A stretch of 64,000 nucleotides of DNA from Mucilaginibacter sp. (GTDB lineage Bacteria > Bacteroidota > Bacteroidia > Sphingobacteriales > Sphingobacteriaceae): assembly GCA_030445275.1 (NCBI GenBank), contig JAUCSE010000021.1, forward strand, positions 1 to 64,000. The letters run 5' to 3'. The notes under the pieces were generated by a model, which worked only from the letters and a program-made list of their open reading frames with translations, made no database searches and was not told the DNA's origin. Below are positions 56,312-64,000 of the stretch, one piece after another. Every line of letters starts with the position of its first letter. Within the stretch, counting starts at the first letter, position 1. A program made the translations under genes and the position numbers.

Positions 56312-58795
56312 ATGAGCTTAATAACGATAAATAAGCAGGCTGCCGCCGTTGTTGGCCGCATCCTGTTAAAAAAAGAACCCGCTTTAAATGATATTCAAAA
56401 ATGGATAGCGATTCCGTATGAAAAAGGTATAACCGGATTCGTGAAATTTCTGATGGCCAGCGATGAGTTTATAAAACTCAATCTGAATAATAAAGACAAA
56501 CTAACCAGCGCCTACAACGGTATTATGACCAGGATAGATGCAGCTTACCCTGTGGATATTGACCATTGGGTAAACCGGCTAAACTTCGAAAAAACAATTG
56601 ATAATCTTGTTGATGAGTTTGGTTCCATCAAGGAATCAGGCTATCAAAATGATGCCTGTGGGTCGCCGGTTGACGCTTCGGCAACGATAAAAGCCCATGC
56701 CGATTCGGCTGGCAAGCCGCTTATTTTTACGCTGGGCACTAACCGGCATCTTTACCTTTTTAAATTTGATTCCGTACTTAACAGGTACGCGCAGCTGGAT
56801 TTATCCGAGCAGTTAACTACACCCAAACACGGTAAAGTGCAAAGCTTTGATACGTTTACAGATGATGCGGGTAACATCTGTATCGCCATCGCTATTTGCC
56901 CGCGCAGAGGTAACCCTTACAGCAGCCTATATTTAATTGAAAACATTGCCCAATCAACTACCGCCGAAGGCTGGCTGGATGCTTTTAAAAAGGCCACCGT
57001 TTACCAGGGTATGCCGGCAGAAAGCGTGGTATCCAATGTTTCCTTTGGCACTAAGGATGGCAGTGGGAAGCAAAGCATTGTTATTAGCCTTGCCATAAAA
57101 GGGGTGATGAATAATTACTACTTTTTTGCCGATGAGCAGGCTAAAGCTGCTCAATACCTGCGGATTCCGCAAGACGGCGACAAAGTACTGATGTCAAGCA
57201 TCGGCACCTACCGCAAGCCGGGAGTATGGTCATTATATATGGTGGGTGCGGATGCCGCACTTACGTTTTCAACCTTTCCTGATGGTTACGGGAAAACGAT
57301 TAATATCAATTACGAAAACCTGCCGCCGAATATCAAAACATTCAATGTTAATCCGGGCGCTGTTGCCGGTATACCTAACCTGTATGTTGCCGGCGATGGT
57401 ATATCTGTTTACAGATCAAGCCATGCAGCGCCTGAGGTGATTATTGAAGCATCCAAAGCCCCGGGCATCACTTTTATGGCGGTTAATACCGCTGCGAATT
57501 TTGAGCAGATCTGGTATGTTGATCAAACGCGGCAATTACAATTTGTGTCAAGACAAACCGGCGGGGCAAGCTGGAGCGCGCCCCAGGTTATTGAATCAAC
57601 AACTGATGGAGTGGCATTTGTTGATTCCTTTAATCAGCCTCAACCACAGCTGGCACTCATAACGCCCGGCCGGTCCTTATTGATTGGTTCGTACGATGCG
57701 GGCACCAGCCTATGGACAAACCAGGAAATTGAACTTACTGCCGTTTGGGATGAAATCCCTTTAACCAAAGAAGAATTACAAAAAGCAATTCAGGATGCCG
57801 CACCTAAAGTTTATTTTGATACTGAAGAGCAATATAAAAGTTCGACGGTTGAATTTTATCTTAAACAGGTAGGGCTTTGGAATTACATTACAAACGGTTG
57901 GCAAATTGAGCCGGGTAAACTTTGGGATGATACAAACTCCGATATTAATCCAGATGCGCTTAAACCCATGCCCAGATCGGCTGCTGATGGTTCAACAAAG
58001 CATGATTGTGATTATACCTTAAAAATTCCGGATGCCGATCAGGATAAAGTAAGGCCGGGAGCCCCTGATAAGGCGCCTTTGTATGTACATGCCAAATTTA
58101 TACCCGAAGAAAACAGCACCGATCTGATATTCTGGATTTTTTGTCCTTACAACGGCCCCGGTACACTGTCAATCAGTGGTAAAGAGAACGTTTTGGGGCA
58201 GTTAGGCGTGCATGAAGGAGATCTGGAACATTTTCTGATCAGGATTGATAATGACAGCCTCCAATTAACCAAGGTTTATTTATCGCAACATGACTCTGGC
58301 GGGTGGTTTACGCCTGCTCAACTGGAAATTGATCCGGATAGTAAACGGGTTATACTATATACTTCCAGGAACGGACATGCTTTTTACACCAGCGAAAGCA
58401 GCAACGCGAACACGCTTTTTGAAACTACCATTATAACCGTTTCTTTAGTGAACAGGACAACCAAAGGCACGAGTATAAATGTATGGGAACCCGGGCGGTT
58501 TAGCCTGATATCTGCCGGCTTTTTGGGCAGCGACGTGCCTCAGGAAGCCAAGTGGCTGGAGTTTCCATGGCGCTGGGGCAGGTATTTTGAATTTACACCT
58601 TCGGATATCCGGGAGATGGTTCAAAGTACGCTGGAATCCATTGAACCCCCGGGCGGCTTTTTAATGCCTGTTAATGCTATCATAGGTGGCATACTTGGCG
58701 AAATAGCGGTTAGTAAAAACTGGCTTGGTGGCGATGGCAATAGCGCCGGCCCTGAACCTATTAAGCTTAAAGGTAACTGGTTTGAGAAAGAGTAG
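56312..58795 (+). CDS. Large multidomain protein with Vps62-like C-terminal region
   Basis: 827 residues, not recognised as a whole. Residues about 1-125 are helical. About 130-480 are repeated beta segments with W, F and Y at intervals (KPLIFTLGTNRHLYLFKFD, NLYVAGDGISVYR, QIWYVDQTRQLQFVSRQTGG), like a beta-propeller. From about 500 (APKVYFDTEEQYKSSTVEFY) to about 720 the pattern fits Vps62-related proteins: GVHEGDLEHFLIRID, VYLSQHDSGGW, RNGHAFYTSES. A final helical part contains a Gly-rich hydrophobic stretch (PVNAIIGGILGEIAV). No signal peptide. Cotranscribed with the two P47-like genes. A surface or toxin-complex component is a guess. Confidence 0.75.
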   Translation: MSLITINKQAAAVVGRILLKKEPALNDIQKWIAIPYEKGITGFVKFLMASDEFIKLNLNNKDKLTSAYNGIMTRIDAAYPVDIDHWVNRLNFEKTIDNLVDEFGSIKESGYQNDACGSPVDASATIKAHADSAGKPLIFTLGTNRHLYLFKFDSVLNRYAQLDLSEQLTTPKHGKVQSFDTFTDDAGNICIAIAICPRRGNPYSSLYLIENIAQSTTAEGWLDAFKKATVYQGMPAESVVSNVSFGTKDGSGKQSIVISLAIKGVMNNYYFFADEQAKAAQYLRIPQDGDKVLMSSIGTYRKPGVWSLYMVGADAALTFSTFPDGYGKTININYENLPPNIKTFNVNPGAVAGIPNLYVAGDGISVYRSSHAAPEVIIEASKAPGITFMAVNTAANFEQIWYVDQTRQLQFVSRQTGGASWSAPQVIESTTDGVAFVDSFNQPQPQLALITPGRSLLIGSYDAGTSLWTNQEIELTAVWDEIPLTKEELQKAIQDAAPKVYFDTEEQYKSSTVEFYLKQVGLWNYITNGWQIEPGKLWDDTNSDINPDALKPMPRSAADGSTKHDCDYTLKIPDADQDKVRPGAPDKAPLYVHAKFIPEENSTDLIFWIFCPYNGPGTLSISGKENVLGQLGVHEGDLEHFLIRIDNDSLQLTKVYLSQHDSGGWFTPAQLEIDPDSKRVILYTSRNGHAFYTSESSNANTLFETTIITVSLVNRTTKGTSINVWEPGRFSLISAGFLGSDVPQEAKWLEFPWRWGRYFEFTPSDIREMVQSTLESIEPPGGFLMPVNAIIGGILGEIAVSKNWLGGDGNSAGPEPIKLKGNWFEKE

Positions 58796-58813
58796 ATTTT
58801 AGTTACAGCACAT

Positions 58814-58865
58814 AAAATAACCGGTAGCCATGCCTTGCAACATGCATGTAAAACCGGTTATTTTT
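58814..58865 (+). terminator. Terminator of the P47-like operon
   Basis: Perfect 12-base inverted repeat AAAATAACCGGT (58814-58825) and its complement (58853-58864) followed by T. It starts 19 bases after the stop codon of the third gene. Confidence 0.88.
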
Positions 58866-58961
58866 AATGCGTTTATAACCATTTTAACCATAAAAAGTGA
58901 GTTATCGTTTGTGTGCCAATAATTAATTAGATTGGTTACCAATTTAAACTTTAAACCCAAC

Positions 58962-59534
58962 ATGAAAATTATTAAAACTCTCCCGTACCTGGCCATGGTG
59001 GCTTTTGGTATACTTGTTTCCTGCTCACAGGGAAACCATGCCGACACCATTAAAACAACAGATTTTGGTGTGTTAGATTCAGACACCGTGAGCGTGGAGG
59101 TAGCTAAGGCATATGTCAAAAATTTTGGCAACCACAAACAGAACGACAGTACTATGGACATTGCCGGCAAAAGGCACCCCAACACCAGGTGCATATGGTT
59201 TAGTTTAAAGCGGCTTAGAACGCTTATCGCTAAAATAGATTCGGGAAAGGGCGACGGTATCCGTTTTTACCTGGCAACCTATGATTCTACTTATAAAAAA
59301 GGATTTCCCAATACTCCCCCGGTTGATTATTGGAACCACAATACGCTGCTGATGGTTTCTACCTACAAGGATAAAGCGGACACGACCATTCACCGTGACT
59401 TCTATAATAACGGCCCGCCAACAGGCAACGGCGGCACTAACCACGGCATTATCATTATGGCCAACCCTGAAAACCGGGGCGAGTTATGCCCGCCGCCTAA
59501 CCCATGTACCGGTGCAACTTTATTGAGCAATTAA
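58962..59534 (+). CDS. Lipoprotein of unknown function
   Basis: 190 residues from ATG 58962; a TTG at 58932 lacks a proper signal. The lipobox is LVSC in YLAMVAFGILVSCSQG. The mature part has KAYVKNFGNHKQNDSTMDIAG, RCIWFSLKRLRTLIAKID, GIRFYLATYD and a C-terminal GGTNHGIIIMAN then CPPPNPCTG. Proteins with this arrangement are common hypothetical lipoproteins in Bacteroidota. It is followed after four bases by a membrane protein and a two-component pair, suggesting an envelope sensing unit. Confidence 0.8.
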   Translation: MKIIKTLPYLAMVAFGILVSCSQGNHADTIKTTDFGVLDSDTVSVEVAKAYVKNFGNHKQNDSTMDIAGKRHPNTRCIWFSLKRLRTLIAKIDSGKGDGIRFYLATYDSTYKKGFPNTPPVDYWNHNTLLMVSTYKDKADTTIHRDFYNNGPPTGNGGTNHGIIIMANPENRGELCPPPNPCTGATLLSN

Positions 59535-59538
59535 AAGG

Positions 59539-60201
59539 ATGATTTATGTAACATTAAATACGGTTAGCGAGCTGTTATGCTTTCTGGTTGGCTTGTTTTG
59601 TTTGGCAAATGATAAACAGGCGATATGGAAACTCCTGGTGGTGTATCTGCTATTTACCCTGCTGGTTGAAGTTGGGGGTATCCACCTGCGCAGGGTTATG
59701 CACACTTCAAACGTTATGCTCTATAATTTTGCTTTAATTATGGAGTGCCTTACGGTGAGCATTGTTTTTTACCAGTTTTACAGAAACCATAAAAACAAGA
59801 TGGCAGGGCTAATCATCTGGCTAGCTGTATTTTTTGTTTGTTACTTTTTAGAGTTGTTATCAAGTGGTTTTAAAAACTTTGTTTTTAAAACCACTTCGTT
59901 CATGTCTATTGTGTTTGTACTGGCCAGTATGTACTACTATTATTTGATACTTAAAGATGAAGAGTTTAGGGAATTAAAAAGCTATGCCCCGTTTTGGTGG
60001 GTAAGCGGTACCTTGTTTTTTTATTTCGGCAGTACAGCATGCAATGTTTTTTATGATTACTTTATGGGCGACAGAACCCAGCTTTCGGGTTTGGTGAGGT
60101 ACTGGATATTTTGTTTTTTAGATATTATTTTATACGGTTGCTGGTCTTATAGTTTTATATGCAGGTACAAACAGAGAACATCGCGACGCTCATCATTTTA
60201 A
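59539..60201 (+). CDS. Seven-helix integral membrane protein
   Basis: 220 residues with six or seven predicted membrane helices (for example LLCFLVGLFCLAN, LLVVYLLFTLLVEV, FVCYFLELLSS, FMSIVFVLASMYYYYLIL, IFCFLDIILYGCWSY). No named family. Its end overlaps the start of the next gene, a soluble-type kinase with a single helix, by 43 bases. This makes it a likely membrane sensor partner for that kinase. Preceded by AAAGGATG, a purine-rich ribosome-binding context. Confidence 0.8.
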   Translation: MIYVTLNTVSELLCFLVGLFCLANDKQAIWKLLVVYLLFTLLVEVGGIHLRRVMHTSNVMLYNFALIMECLTVSIVFYQFYRNHKNKMAGLIIWLAVFFVCYFLELLSSGFKNFVFKTTSFMSIVFVLASMYYYYLILKDEEFRELKSYAPFWWVSGTLFFYFGSTACNVFYDYFMGDRTQLSGLVRYWIFCFLDIILYGCWSYSFICRYKQRTSRRSSF

Positions 60202-60950
60202 CTACCATTGTTTTTTTAATTGCGCCGCTATTTTTACTGATCTTTATTAACCAGTATAATAAACGCAAACGAAAACATGCAGACGAAAAGAAGGCGCTTC
60301 ATAAAACCTTTCAGAATGAGCTGTTAAAAAGCCAGATGGAAGTGCAGGAACAAACCCTGCAACGGGTTGCCATTGATCTGCATGACAATATAGGGCAGCT
60401 ATTGAGCTTAACTGCCATTACATTGAGCGCGGTAAGTATAAATGACCAGGCAGGTATCCCCGAAAAGATCAACTCTGCCGAAATGCTGGTGAAACGTTCC
60501 ATAAAAGAATTACGACAGCTTTCGCGGATCATTTATGGAGAAGAACTGATTAGCAATGGCCTGGCCGATGCCATCCGCTTTGAATTGGAATGGTTAAATA
60601 AATCGGCAGCCTATACCATCGTGTTCAATCCTTTAAATTATGTTCAAGCAGAGAACGAGGCTGCAAAAGAAATTATTTTGTTCAGGTTATTTCAGGAGAT
60701 AATCAATAATATTATCAAACACGCGACTGCTACCACTATTGATATTACCCTGCAGCAAAGCCCTGAAAATCTTACCTTATCCATTACCGATAATGGTAAA
60801 GGATTTGATTTAAACGCTGCCCTTAAAGAGGGTAAAGGCATGGGACTGAAAACCATCCATAAAAGGGCTTCTTTAATCAACGGTACAGCTGTTGTTAGTT
60901 CGGCCCCTGACAAAGGCACGCAGATAGAAATTATTATACCTTATCCTTAA
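60159..60950 (+). CDS. NarL-type sensor histidine kinase
   Basis: 263 residues. One N-terminal helix (LIILTTIVFLIAPLFLLIFI), a coiled coil, the HisKA_3 motif QRVAIDLHDNIGQLLSLTAI with the phospho-acceptor His, and a HATPase with IINNIIKHATATTI (N box), SITDNGKGFDL and GMGLKTIHKRA (G boxes). There is no sensory domain of its own, so input may come from the overlapping membrane protein. It lies three bases before the response regulator. Confidence 0.94.
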   Translation: MQVQTENIATLIILTTIVFLIAPLFLLIFINQYNKRKRKHADEKKALHKTFQNELLKSQMEVQEQTLQRVAIDLHDNIGQLLSLTAITLSAVSINDQAGIPEKINSAEMLVKRSIKELRQLSRIIYGEELISNGLADAIRFELEWLNKSAAYTIVFNPLNYVQAENEAAKEIILFRLFQEIINNIIKHATATTIDITLQQSPENLTLSITDNGKGFDLNAALKEGKGMGLKTIHKRASLINGTAVVSSAPDKGTQIEIIIPYP

Positions 60951-60953
60951 AAA

Positions 60954-61607
60954 ATGAATTTAATTAATCCGGTAACAGTGGCTATAGTTGATGATCATAC
61001 CCTTTTTCGCCAGGGATTATCCAAATTGCTTGCAGAATCAAAGGATCTGGAGATTGTTTTTGACGCGGAAAACGGAACAGAAATGATAGCCAAACTTCAA
61101 AAGAATGAGGCGCCGATGGTTATGCTGGTTGATATCAATATGCCGGTAATGGACGGCTACCAAACCACGCGCTGGCTGCAGGATAATTACCCGGCAACAA
61201 AAGTACTTGCACTGAGCATGTTTGAGGATGATAAATCAATTATCGGCATGTTAAAAAGTGGGGCAGGTGGTTATATGCTCAAAGAATCAAAAGCATCAGA
61301 ATTGATTAATGCCATAATAACTATTGATAAACATGGGCTTTATTTGAACGAAATGGTTTCGGGGAAACTATTAAGGAGCATCCAGAATAATCAGGTTAAA
61401 AACCCTGCAGATAATTTCAGTAACAATGAACGCAAGTTTTTAGAACTGTGTTGTACCGAGCTTACTTATAAGGAGATTGCAGATCAGATGAACCTTAGTC
61501 CGCATACTATAGATAATTACCGGGAAAACATCTTTCAGCAATACGGCCTGAAATCACGTACCGGACTGGTCCTTTTTGCGATCAGGAATGAGCTGGTTAA
61601 AATTTGA
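60954..61607 (+). CDS. NarL/FixJ-type response regulator
   Basis: 217 residues. Receiver: VAIVDDHTLFRQGL, phospho-acceptor in MLVDINMPVMDGYQ (about residue 61), ALSMFE and YMLKESKASEL. C-terminal LuxR helix-turn-helix: FLELCCTELTYKEIADQMNLSPHTIDNYRENIFQQYGLKSRTGL. Partner of the kinase three bases upstream. The stop codon lies one base from the (frame-restored) end of the convergent sigma-factor gene. Confidence 0.95.
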   Translation: MNLINPVTVAIVDDHTLFRQGLSKLLAESKDLEIVFDAENGTEMIAKLQKNEAPMVMLVDINMPVMDGYQTTRWLQDNYPATKVLALSMFEDDKSIIGMLKSGAGGYMLKESKASELINAIITIDKHGLYLNEMVSGKLLRSIQNNQVKNPADNFSNNERKFLELCCTELTYKEIADQMNLSPHTIDNYRENIFQQYGLKSRTGLVLFAIRNELVKI

Positions 61608-61608
61608 C

Positions 61609-62212
61609 TCACCAATTATTAACATGATACATGATAAAAGATAAGAACAGGAAGTATGAAATATCTGATTGTGTGAATTGAATGCGCAGGTTTTTAAGCG
61701 CAGCAACCAAATGATTTTTTACCGTATTCCTGGATATTTGCAATCGTTCCGCAATCTCGTCATAGGATAGGCCTTCCTCCCGGCCTCAGGCGAAAAACCA
61801 ACTGCTGTTGTTTGGGCAGATTATTAAAAGCGGTTGCCGCAAATTCCTGCAGATCGTTAAAAAGAATTTGCTCTTCGGCTTCGTTATGCAAATAGGTTAT
61901 TGATCCCCATAGCTTTTCTAAACTCTCCTTTGAGGTTGCTGCCTGCCTGAGCGAGTTTAACGTCAGTCGCCTGCCTATGGTGAATAAATATGGGCCTATA
62001 GGGTATTCCTCTTTTAACTTATTCCGGTTTAGCCAAAGACTTAAAAATGATTCCTGAACAATTTCTTCGCTTTGTTCTTTGTTTTTTAAAAAACGATAGG
62101 CAAAATTATACAGCCGTTTGCCATATATATTATATAACTCGCGAAATGCGGATTGATCCTCATTTTTGAGACGGATTGCATAGCTTTCTTCGGAGGATTC
62201 AAATAGCTTCAC
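61609..62212 (-). pseudogene. ECF sigma factor broken by a one-base frameshift
   Basis: The open frame ends at 61760 after 150 residues: sigma-2 region (FRELYNIYGKRLYNFAYRFL, EEIVQESFLSLWLNRNKL) and the start of sigma-4 (NLPKQQQLVFRL), then RPGGRPIL and stop. One extra C on the plus strand at about 61784-61785 explains this: removing it restores the normal region 4, REEGLSYDEIAERLQISR followed by NTVKNHLVAALKNLRIQF, ending at a TGA at 61609-61611, about 200 residues in all. Without region 4 the protein cannot recognise the -35 element. Either the gene is dead or the base is a sequencing error. It is divergent from the FecR gene and belongs to that locus. Confidence 0.9.
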
Positions 62213-62341
62213 AAAAATCAGATTGAGGGGACCTACTATTTCTCAAATCTAAAAAATATTAGCAATAAACAATAAATTATTGATAAATGCTTTTACCTTT
62301 TTTCAGGGGAAAATAATCGTTTTAAACGCCGTTAAACGCTC

Positions 62342-62364
62342 AATTCTTGATTAAATCAAGAATT
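62342..62364. promoter_or_regulatory. Palindrome between sigma and FecR genes
   Basis: AATTCTTGAT and its complement (62342-62351, 62355-62364) with three bases between, in the divergent spacer. A possible operator; no T run for a terminator. Confidence 0.5.
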
Positions 62365-62462
62365 TATTCAATTTTTTTTAATTATTTATAACAGCACTAG
62401 TCCTAAAGGTAGCCTGCCGTGTATTACCCCCATATATAGCCCCTAATAATATATCAACATAA

Positions 62463-63461
62463 GTGAACAACAACGATTTAAATAATCTGCTAAAGCAGTA
62501 TTTGGCCAATACGATAAGTAGGAAAGACTATGAGAAGTTGATGCACCATATTTCGCGGTCGGCATCTGATCATGAGTTATATAACCTGATGAAAGAAGAT
62601 TGGGAGAACCATGCAAGAAGACATTCCATTGATGATGCACAAAGTGATACTTTATATGAAAGGATAGTTGCTGACCCCAGGTTTAAACTGACAGAAAAAA
62701 GAGTTGATACATCTGTTTTCTCCATCAGGGTATTCACCAGAATTGCCGCGGGGGTATTGCTTTTTTTGTGCGTAAGCTTTGTTATCAGCTATTATTTAAA
62801 AAAGGCACCGCAACAAAAGGAAATCGTTTACCAGGAAAAAATAGTTCCGTTTGGACAAAAAACTCAAATTGAACTGGCCGACGGTACAGTAATCTGGCTT
62901 AATTCAGGGAGCAAGCTAAAAGTCCCACTAAATTTTACAGGAAATAAAAGAGAGGTGTATCTGCAGGGTGAAGCCTATTTTGATGTGGCTCATGATGCTT
63001 CAAAGCCTTTTATTATCCATACCGCCAACGCTATAACGCAGGTAATAGGTACCGCATTTAATATGAAAGCTTATGGCTCATTTAAGTTGGATGTAATAGT
63101 AGCGCGTGGTAAAGTAAGTGTTGGTCTTAAAAATCGGCAATTAGGTGTACTTACATCCAATCGCGGTTTATGTTATGACAGCCGGAGTAATTTGACCATG
63201 CAATACAATACCAATGCAGCTAAAGTGCGATGGATGTATGGCGACCTGATTTTTGATAATACCAATATGGAAGAGGCCGCCAAAACACTTGACCGATGGT
63301 ATAACACGCAAATAATATTAGCAGATCCTAAGGTGAAAGCCTATCAGTTTACAGCATCATTTTTAAATCATGAAAATATTGACCAGGTACTAAAAGTATT
63401 AAGTGAGCTTACTCATTTTACTTACACGCAGGTAGGCAATAGCTTTATTATCAAGGCATAG
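62463..63461 (+). CDS. FecR-family anti-sigma factor
   Basis: 332 residues from GTG 62463, which gives the family's N-terminus (NNNDLNNLLKQYLANTISRKDYEKL). Cytoplasmic sigma-binding region (1-90), one membrane helix (RIAAGVLLFLCVSFVISYYL), periplasmic FecR domain with QKTQIELADGTVIWLNSGSK, REVYLQGEAYFDVAHD and ITQVIGTAFNMKAY, and a C-terminal DUF4974-type domain (FDNTNMEEAAKTLDRWYNT) that receives the STN signal. It should hold the adjacent sigma factor inactive until the downstream SusC-type receptor binds its substrate; that sigma is frameshifted here. Confidence 0.94.
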   Translation: MNNNDLNNLLKQYLANTISRKDYEKLMHHISRSASDHELYNLMKEDWENHARRHSIDDAQSDTLYERIVADPRFKLTEKRVDTSVFSIRVFTRIAAGVLLFLCVSFVISYYLKKAPQQKEIVYQEKIVPFGQKTQIELADGTVIWLNSGSKLKVPLNFTGNKREVYLQGEAYFDVAHDASKPFIIHTANAITQVIGTAFNMKAYGSFKLDVIVARGKVSVGLKNRQLGVLTSNRGLCYDSRSNLTMQYNTNAAKVRWMYGDLIFDNTNMEEAAKTLDRWYNTQIILADPKVKAYQFTASFLNHENIDQVLKVLSELTHFTYTQVGNSFIIKA

Positions 63462-63508
63462 TAATCAAAATCAATAAATAGTAAACTAATAACCTAAAAA
63501 GAGAAGAC

Positions 63509-63523
63509 ATGAAAAAAACTTAA
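63509..63523 (+). other. Four-codon mini-ORF MKKT upstream of the SusC gene
   Basis: ATGAAAAAAACTTAA, preceded by the purine-rich AAAAAGAGAAGAC, a good ribosome-binding context. It sits 45 bases before the hairpin at 63568 and may be a leader peptide or just the broken start of a gene. Confidence 0.35.
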
Positions 63524-63567
63524 CTAACCATCAAAAGCTATCCTCGGCGATAGCTCCTTCAAGAAAA

Positions 63568-63601
63568 AAAAACCGCTGTGGCGCCAACCACAACGGTTTT
63601 T
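63568..63601 (+). terminator. Terminator between fecR and susC-type gene
   Basis: AAAAACCGCTGTGG (63568-63581) pairs with CCACAACGGTTTTT (63588-63601) with one mismatch, ending in a T run. It would end the FecR transcript or attenuate the downstream receptor. Confidence 0.75.
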
Positions 63602-63681
63602 AAAATGATAACAGAGAAATCAACTCTGCTAATCGATTGAGTTTAAACAAGTTTGTGAACCGCTTAAATCAAAGTAAAATT

Positions 63682-64000
63682 ATGAAATTTTTACTGTTAA
63701 AATTCTTTTCTCCATCCGCAAGGGATTCTATACAAATTTCAATTCTCCTACGTATCATGAGGTATACGACCATAACGTTAGCCGTTTTGCTTACCGTTTG
63801 CAATATGCTGCTGGCCGATGAAATAAAAGGACAAAGCATCAAGGATGTTAATGTTAATATAGGCATTAACAATAACAGCCTGGAATATGCCATAAAGCAG
63901 ATTGAAAAACAAACCGATTTTAGGTTTGCCTATAAGCAGGGTGAAATGAAAACCTACAAGCATATCACTTTGCCCAATGCCATAAGGACAGTAGAAGAAA
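63682..64000 (+). CDS. SusC/RagA-type TonB-dependent receptor with STN domain, 5' part
   Basis: The start of a gene that runs past the window end; 106 codons are seen. After a signal-like region (TTITLAVLLTVCNMLLADEIKGQS) comes an STN domain (NNNSLEYAIKQIEKQTDFRF, AYKQGEM, KHITLPNAIRTVEE). This N-terminus directly after a FecR gene is the standard sign of a SusC-type receptor under sigma/anti-sigma control. Confidence 0.85.
   Translation, partial: MKFLLLKFFSPSARDSIQISILLRIMRYTTITLAVLLTVCNMLLADEIKGQSIKDVNVNIGINNNSLEYAIKQIEKQTDFRFAYKQGEMKTYKHITLPNAIRTVEE

Overview
The window looks like chromosome of a soil or freshwater Bacteroidota, most likely family Sphingobacteriaceae (Mucilaginibacter/Pedobacter-like). 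The reasons are moderate GC with AT-rich spacers, TAnnTTTG -7 promoter boxes, STN-domain TonB receptors, a FecR/ECF sigma/SusC-type locus, a DUF4249 lipoprotein, LytS/LytTR two-component pairs, and a large alpha-2-macroglobulin-like protein. The genus is inferred, not proven.

Layout: 1-4.4 kb is the conserved nusA-infB block. 4.7-12.0 kb is an outer-membrane locus: a secreted protein, a TonB-dependent receptor, a DUF4249 lipoprotein and an MG2-like secreted protein. A tRNA-Asp at 12.23 kb is followed by a tyrosine recombinase (12.56-13.77 kb), the usual left end of an integrated element; no right end was recognised. 13.9-30 kb is accessory: a serine hydrolase, a Fic-like protein behind a phased TGTCGCA array, a fused FtsX-type permease, a TlpA-like thioredoxin, two NAD(P)-binding proteins with an HxlR regulator, katG, and a MarR-GNAT/ketopantoate-reductase-like/thioesterase operon with a palindromic operator at its start. 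30.3-33.1 kb is a tight operon of an unknown basic protein, RtcB and PrfH, an RNA-ligase/release-factor pair known to rescue and repair damaged ribosomes.

35.3-38.2 kb holds a LytTR regulator convergent with two duplicated LytS-type kinases. 38.5-45 kb is a 2145-residue alpha-2-macroglobulin-like protein with an intact CxEQ thioester motif and an inserted SusC-like segment. 45.1-52.6 kb is a minus-strand stress/redox cluster (two alpha/beta hydrolases, Ohr, a DsbD N-domain-like protein, DoxX, a 57-residue peptide, DUF1223) next to a LytS/LytTR pair. Three promoters here share direct repeats with a 21-bp period, each exactly 38 bp upstream of a Bacteroidota -7 box, which predicts a local LytTR regulon that includes a 63-residue exported peptide encoded ahead of the kinase.

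53-58.8 kb carries two tandem paralogues resembling the P47/OrfX (TULIP) proteins of clostridial toxin clusters, followed by an 827-residue protein with a Vps62-like C-terminal region. A lipoprotein, a membrane protein and a NarL-type kinase/regulator pair follow (59-61.6 kb). The window ends in a sigma/anti-sigma/SusC locus whose ECF sigma gene is broken by one extra base.

The best candidates for undescribed biology are the P47-like/Vps62-like operon, the third gene of the RtcB-PrfH operon, the LytTR regulon with its small exported peptide, and the Fic-like protein with its phased iteron array.
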